DNA of 8,411 bases from Hyphomicrobium sp. (GTDB lineage: Bacteria; Pseudomonadota; Alphaproteobacteria; Rhizobiales; Hyphomicrobiaceae): positions 1 through 8,411 of the forward strand of contig JAUWCP010000097.1 in NCBI GenBank assembly GCA_030609245.1. Direction: 5' to 3'. The position numbers were made by a program, and so were the translations under genes. A model generated the notes under the pieces. It did no database searches and was not told the origin of the DNA. It saw nothing but the letters and a program-made list of their open reading frames with translations. Positions 5,465-8,411 of this stretch are shown one piece after another (the first letter of the stretch is position 1; every line of letters starts with the position of its first letter).

Positions 5465-5725
5465 ATGATCGAGCGTAAGGAACGCAAACCCTATTGGCGG
5501 CACACCAAGTGGCAGATGTTGGCGAGCGTTGTGCCGTTTTTCGCCGTGATTATCGCACTGCCGCTCTATGCTGAAAGCCTGAATAGCGAGAAGTTCCTCG
5601 GTTTTCCGTTGGGGTATTTCTTGTCTGCACACGGCATTGCGGTGATCGCCATCTTCACGGTGGCAAGCTTCGTCAATCGCCAGGACGCCGTTGATCATTG
5701 GCACGGCGCTCACGAGGACATCTAG
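5465..5725 (+). CDS. Symporter small subunit, DUF4212 family
   Basis: An 86-residue membrane protein matching the small subunit found beside VC_2705-type sodium:solute symporters. It has a basic, aromatic cytoplasmic start (residues 1-17, with YWRHTKW), TM1 at about 18-36, a short loop with GFPLGYF at 46-52, TM2 at about 51-70, and a charged tail rich in H, D and E. The ATG is preceded by GAGGGG seven bases upstream, a strong ribosome site. It is followed after 23 bases by the large subunit on the same strand, the standard order for this two-gene transporter. The substrate is not readable; related systems are often tied to acetate or other short carboxylates. Confidence 0.92.
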   Translation: MIERKERKPYWRHTKWQMLASVVPFFAVIIALPLYAESLNSEKFLGFPLGYFLSAHGIAVIAIFTVASFVNRQDAVDHWHGAHEDI

Positions 5726-5748
5726 CTTAGGCCGGTAGGTCCATCTCC

Positions 5749-7575
5749 ATGTCGCTTATGTCTCGCTCTCGCCTGGTGAACCCGCGGCTTGGCACTTATT
5801 TTGGCATCTTCGTCAGCGCACTTTCAGGGCTCGTCTTACTGCTCATCATCTTCGAGCAACTTGGCACGCCGGATGCGGCGCTGAGATGGGTCATGCTCAT
5901 CGGACCATTGTTGCTTTACGCGGCCATTGCCGCTTCAGTCTTCACGAAAGATCCGATTGACTTCTTCGTTGTCGGAAGGCGCGTCCCGGCCGGCTATACC
6001 GGGCTTGGGATCGCCAGCTCCGCGATGGGGGCGACCGGCATTGTCGCGATGACCGGCGTGTTCTTCATCATTGGTTTTGACGCCCTTTTTATTGTCATTG
6101 GCGGGCTTGCCGGGCTCGTCTTGATGGCGGTTATGCTGGCGCCGTTCCTGCGCAAGTTTGGCATGTTCACGGTCCCGAGCTATCTCGGTCGCCGCTTCGA
6201 CAGTCGTTCGGTGCGCATTCTATGTGCCGCGCTTATCGCTGTTCCGATGCTCCTCCTCCTTGCAGCCGAGCTGCGAATTGGGGCCTTCGTGGCCGCTTGG
6301 CTCGTCGGCCAGCCCCAGAGCCTTATGGTCGTGTTGATGACGTTTTGCATCGTTCTTGGCCTGGTATTGGGCGGGATGCGCTCGTTTACATGGACGAGCA
6401 GTGCACAAGCGATCGCGGCAATCCTTGCGCTCATGGTGCCTGTGGCGGTCGTCGCCGTCATGGCCACCAACTTTCCCTTGCCCCAGTTGACGCATGGTCC
6501 GCTCTTGCGCGAGCTGGTGCGCAACGAGGTGATCCAGGGGGTACCCATCGTTGAGGCGTCGAGCTTCGCCTTCATGCTTCCTGGGGATGGCATGTTGCCC
6601 ATAGCCAAGCGCTTCACCGAGCCATTCGGGAATGTTGGCCCTGCCGCATTCGTCGTGGCGATGTTGACCGTTGCCGCCGGCGTGGCGTCTGCGCCGTGGC
6701 TGTTGCCGCGCGTGACAATGACACCCGGCGTCTACGAGACCCGCAAATCGCTCGGTTGGGCGACCGTGTTCTTCAGTTTGGTGATGCTGACGGTCGCTTC
6801 CGTGTCGGTATTCATGCGCGACTACGTGATGGACATCGTCGCTGCTGCGGGTTCCACCACCGTACCTGACTGGCTGCAGCAACTGACCGAACTCGGCTTT
6901 GCTCAGATCGATACGCGCTCGACAAGGCTTGTCGTCGCGAGCTTCAGCTTCTGGCGCGATACGGTATTCCTTAGTCTGCCGATTGCGGCTGGGCTGCCGA
7001 ACGTATTCGCCTATTTTGCTGCGGCTGGCGCCGTCGCGGCGGCGCTCGTCGCGGCGGGCGCTGTGGTGGGTGCGCTCGGCAATGTTATCGCCGAAGATGT
7101 GATCAACGGGCTTTCGTGGGAGCCGCTGCCGAGCGAGCCGAGGGTCTGGGTGGCGCGCATCGCTTTTGGCGTGGTTGCCATACTTGGTGGATCGATGGCG
7201 CTAGTGGCGCCGACAGATGCGCTGTCACTCTTGCTAACTTGCCTGGCGCTCACCGGTTCCACGCTATTTCCTGTTCTCGCGTTGTCGATCTGGTGGAAGC
7301 GTATGAATGCCTTTGGCGCCATGGCCGGACTAGCCTCGGGATTTGGCGTTGCGGTCGTTACAATGCTGGCCGGTTCGGCAATCGGCCTGGACGGCGCCCT
7401 TGCCGGTCTGTTGGGTATCCCTGCCAGCGTGCTTGGAACCATCCTCGCCAGTCTCGCCACGCCGGCTCCCACTCGTAGCGTCCTTGAACTTGTGCGCGAG
7501 ATGCGCGTCCCCGGCGGCGAGGTCATCTACGACCGGGAGATGCGGCTGCTTCGACTTAAGAACCGGGATCGATAA
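5749..7575 (+). CDS. Sodium:solute symporter large subunit, VC_2705 subfamily
   Basis: Polytopic permease of the solute:sodium symporter (SSF) family, paired with the DUF4212 small subunit just upstream. About a dozen or more hydrophobic segments run the length of the 608 residues. A typical SSF signature near the second segment reads GLGIASSAMGATGI from residue 85, preceded by DFFVVGRRVPAGYTG, the conserved loop of the family. A charged cytoplasmic tail of about 35 residues (LELVREMRVPGGEV onward) closes the protein. The ATG at 5749 has GGTAGGT eight bases upstream; an in-frame ATG at 5758 is a weaker alternative. It probably imports a small carboxylate with sodium in the inner membrane; naming it an acetate transporter would go beyond the sequence. 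Its stop lies 19 bases from that of the convergent yjbQ. Confidence 0.92.
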   Translation: MSLMSRSRLVNPRLGTYFGIFVSALSGLVLLLIIFEQLGTPDAALRWVMLIGPLLLYAAIAASVFTKDPIDFFVVGRRVPAGYTGLGIASSAMGATGIVAMTGVFFIIGFDALFIVIGGLAGLVLMAVMLAPFLRKFGMFTVPSYLGRRFDSRSVRILCAALIAVPMLLLLAAELRIGAFVAAWLVGQPQSLMVVLMTFCIVLGLVLGGMRSFTWTSSAQAIAAILALMVPVAVVAVMATNFPLPQLTHGPLLRELVRNEVIQGVPIVEASSFAFMLPGDGMLPIAKRFTEPFGNVGPAAFVVAMLTVAAGVASAPWLLPRVTMTPGVYETRKSLGWATVFFSLVMLTVASVSVFMRDYVMDIVAAAGSTTVPDWLQQLTELGFAQIDTRSTRLVVASFSFWRDTVFLSLPIAAGLPNVFAYFAAAGAVAAALVAAGAVVGALGNVIAEDVINGLSWEPLPSEPRVWVARIAFGVVAILGGSMALVAPTDALSLLLTCLALTGSTLFPVLALSIWWKRMNAFGAMAGLASGFGVAVVTMLAGSAIGLDGALAGLLGIPASVLGTILASLATPAPTRSVLELVREMRVPGGEVIYDREMRLLRLKNRDR

Positions 7576-7594
7576 TGAAGCCGGTGTGGCCGTC

Positions 7595-8038
7595 TCAACG
7601 TGCGCTGCAAGCACCGAGATAGTGAAGCATGATCTCCCGGCGGTGCGGCTGGTCGCGGTGCTCGAAGACATAGATCCCCTGCCACGTGCCAAGCGCCATA
7701 CGCCCATCCTTGACGGGAATGGAAAACGAGGTCGCCGTGACTGCCGCCTTGATGTGGGCCGGCATGTCGTCGGGTCCCTCAGTGTCATGAACGTAAGGGC
7801 GATCGCGCGGCGCCAAGCGATCGAGCGCGTTGATGAGGTCTGTGTGCACGTTGGGGTCGGCGTTTTCCTGGATAAGTAGGGACGCCGACGTGTGCCGAAT
7901 GAAGAGGGTCAATAGACCATCGCTCGCCGCGATTTCGTTGAGCCACGTACGAACATCTGCGGTCACCTCGGTGAGGCCTGGCCCGCGCGTTTCGACAACA
8001 AGTGTCTGAAAGGATTGCCCAAGCCCAGCCACAGACAT
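7595..8038 (-). CDS. yjbQ: YjbQ family protein (UPF0047)
   Basis: Small cytosolic protein of the UPF0047/YjbQ family, whose E. coli member has weak thiamine-phosphate synthase activity in complementation tests; the true physiological role is unsettled. Family motifs are LFIRHTSASLLIQENADP, then YVHDTEGPDDMPAHIKA and LGTWQGIYVFEHR, with conserved histidines and acidic residues thought to line the active site. I chose the ATG at 8038 (147 residues) because GAGG lies six bases before it and the length fits the roughly 138-residue E. coli protein. An in-frame ATG at 8059 (154 residues) has no good ribosome site. It is downstream of the coiled-coil gene on the same strand with a 37-base gap and may be co-transcribed with it. 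Confidence 0.93.
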   Translation of the reverse strand: MSVAGLGQSFQTLVVETRGPGLTEVTADVRTWLNEIAASDGLLTLFIRHTSASLLIQENADPNVHTDLINALDRLAPRDRPYVHDTEGPDDMPAHIKAAVTATSFSIPVKDGRMALGTWQGIYVFEHRDQPHRREIMLHYLGACSAR

Positions 8039-8075
8039 TGATTGCCTCGTCCCGGTCATCGCATAGATAGGCGCT

Positions 8076-8411
8076 CTAAAGCGGCGTGCCTTCGCCGCGG
8101 CCGTCGTGCTGCTTTTCCAATTTTTCCATCCGTTCGCGTAGCTTGCTCAGCATGCCCTCCAGATAGTCGAAGGCTCGATCCACGTCCTTCTCAGACGGCA
8201 ACTCGAACTTGGTGGTTGGCCCGGCCTCATCGGGCGGTTCCGGACCGATCCCCAGAGTTTCTTCTAATTCGTCAACCTGTTTGCGCAGCGATTTGTTCTC
8301 GGCCCGTAGCTTTTCGATCTCGTTCTGGAGTTCGTGCTGACTGTCGGCCATGGGCTTGCAGGCCCATACGCCATCGTCGCGCGTGCACTGCGTCATGGCG
8401 CCGGTCTGCTT
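8076..8411 (-). CDS. Coiled-coil hypothetical protein, probably partial at its start
   Basis: I do not recognise this gene. From the ATG at 8396 it gives 106 residues, and the frame remains open to the window edge, so the true start may lie outside. Early residues contain CTRDDGVWAC, two cysteines flanking a tryptophan, which reads like conserved protein rather than leader. An in-frame ATG at 8351 (MADSQHEL) is an alternative start, but neither ATG has a good ribosome site. After residue 16 comes a heptad-patterned helix (QHELQNEIEKLRAENKSLRK through DELEETLG), then a proline-rich linker, then a second charged helix (VDRAFDYLEGMLSKLRERMEKLEKQ) and a short tail. This suggests a dimeric or multimeric coiled-coil. 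No signal peptide or membrane segment is visible in the portion present. Confidence 0.6.
   Translation of the reverse strand, partial: KQTGAMTQCTRDDGVWACKPMADSQHELQNEIEKLRAENKSLRKQVDELEETLGIGPEPPDEAGPTTKFELPSEKDVDRAFDYLEGMLSKLRERMEKLEKQHDGRGEGTPL

Noticed and set aside
6220..6882. 220-codon minus-strand open frame inside the symporter gene
   Set aside because: The product is low-complexity, rich in H, R and Q, typical of the antisense frame of a GC-rich membrane-protein gene.
1..8411. CRISPR array, rRNA or insertion sequence
   Set aside because: No regularly spaced repeats, rRNA-like stretches, transposase frames or terminal inverted repeats were seen; the only long repeat is the tRNA-derived 52-mer.

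Overview
The window reads as chromosomal DNA of a moderately GC-rich alphaproteobacterium. A 60-base stretch counted in the radical SAM gene is 60% GC. The gene content (arsenosugar-type ArsM, PiT transporter, DUF4212/VC_2705-type symporter pair, MscL, YjbQ) and protein wording fit Alphaproteobacteria, but the exact genus cannot be read from the sequence.

Layout, left to right. (1) A PiT-family phosphate transporter (5-1138) lies 29 bases upstream of an arsenite S-adenosylmethionine methyltransferase of the arsenosugar-biosynthesis ArsM type (1168-2133). They look like one transcription unit linking phosphate/arsenate handling to arsenic methylation. (2) An insertion of about 1.47 kb follows (2156-3680). 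It is bounded by a perfect 52-bp direct repeat that is the 3' part of a tRNA-Gly(CCC) gene. The right copy belongs to the complete tRNA gene (3632-3706, minus strand) and the left copy is an orphan 3' fragment. Inside is visibly AT-richer DNA with a two-gene minus-strand operon: a small unrecognised protein overlapping by ATGA a compact tyrosinase with all six expected copper-ligand histidines. No integrase is present, so this is a minimal or decayed tRNA-targeting island. (3) Beyond the tRNA is a radical SAM protein (3902-4879) with a CX3CX2C core motif and a second cysteine cluster at its C-terminus. It starts at TTG and its function is unknown to me. Before the insertion, arsM and this gene would have been separated only by the tRNA gene and short spacers. 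(4) mscL (minus) converges on the radical SAM gene with a 6-base gap. (5) A spacer with two perfect hairpins separates mscL from a divergent two-subunit sodium:solute symporter (5465-5725 and 5749-7575). (6) On the minus strand at the right end are yjbQ and an upstream coiled-coil protein of unknown function that may run off the window.

The most unusual parts are the integrase-less tyrosinase mini-island and the linkage of PiT, ArsM and a radical SAM enzyme that does not look like the standard arsenosugar partner ArsS. All function calls rest on motif recognition by eye; no database search was possible.
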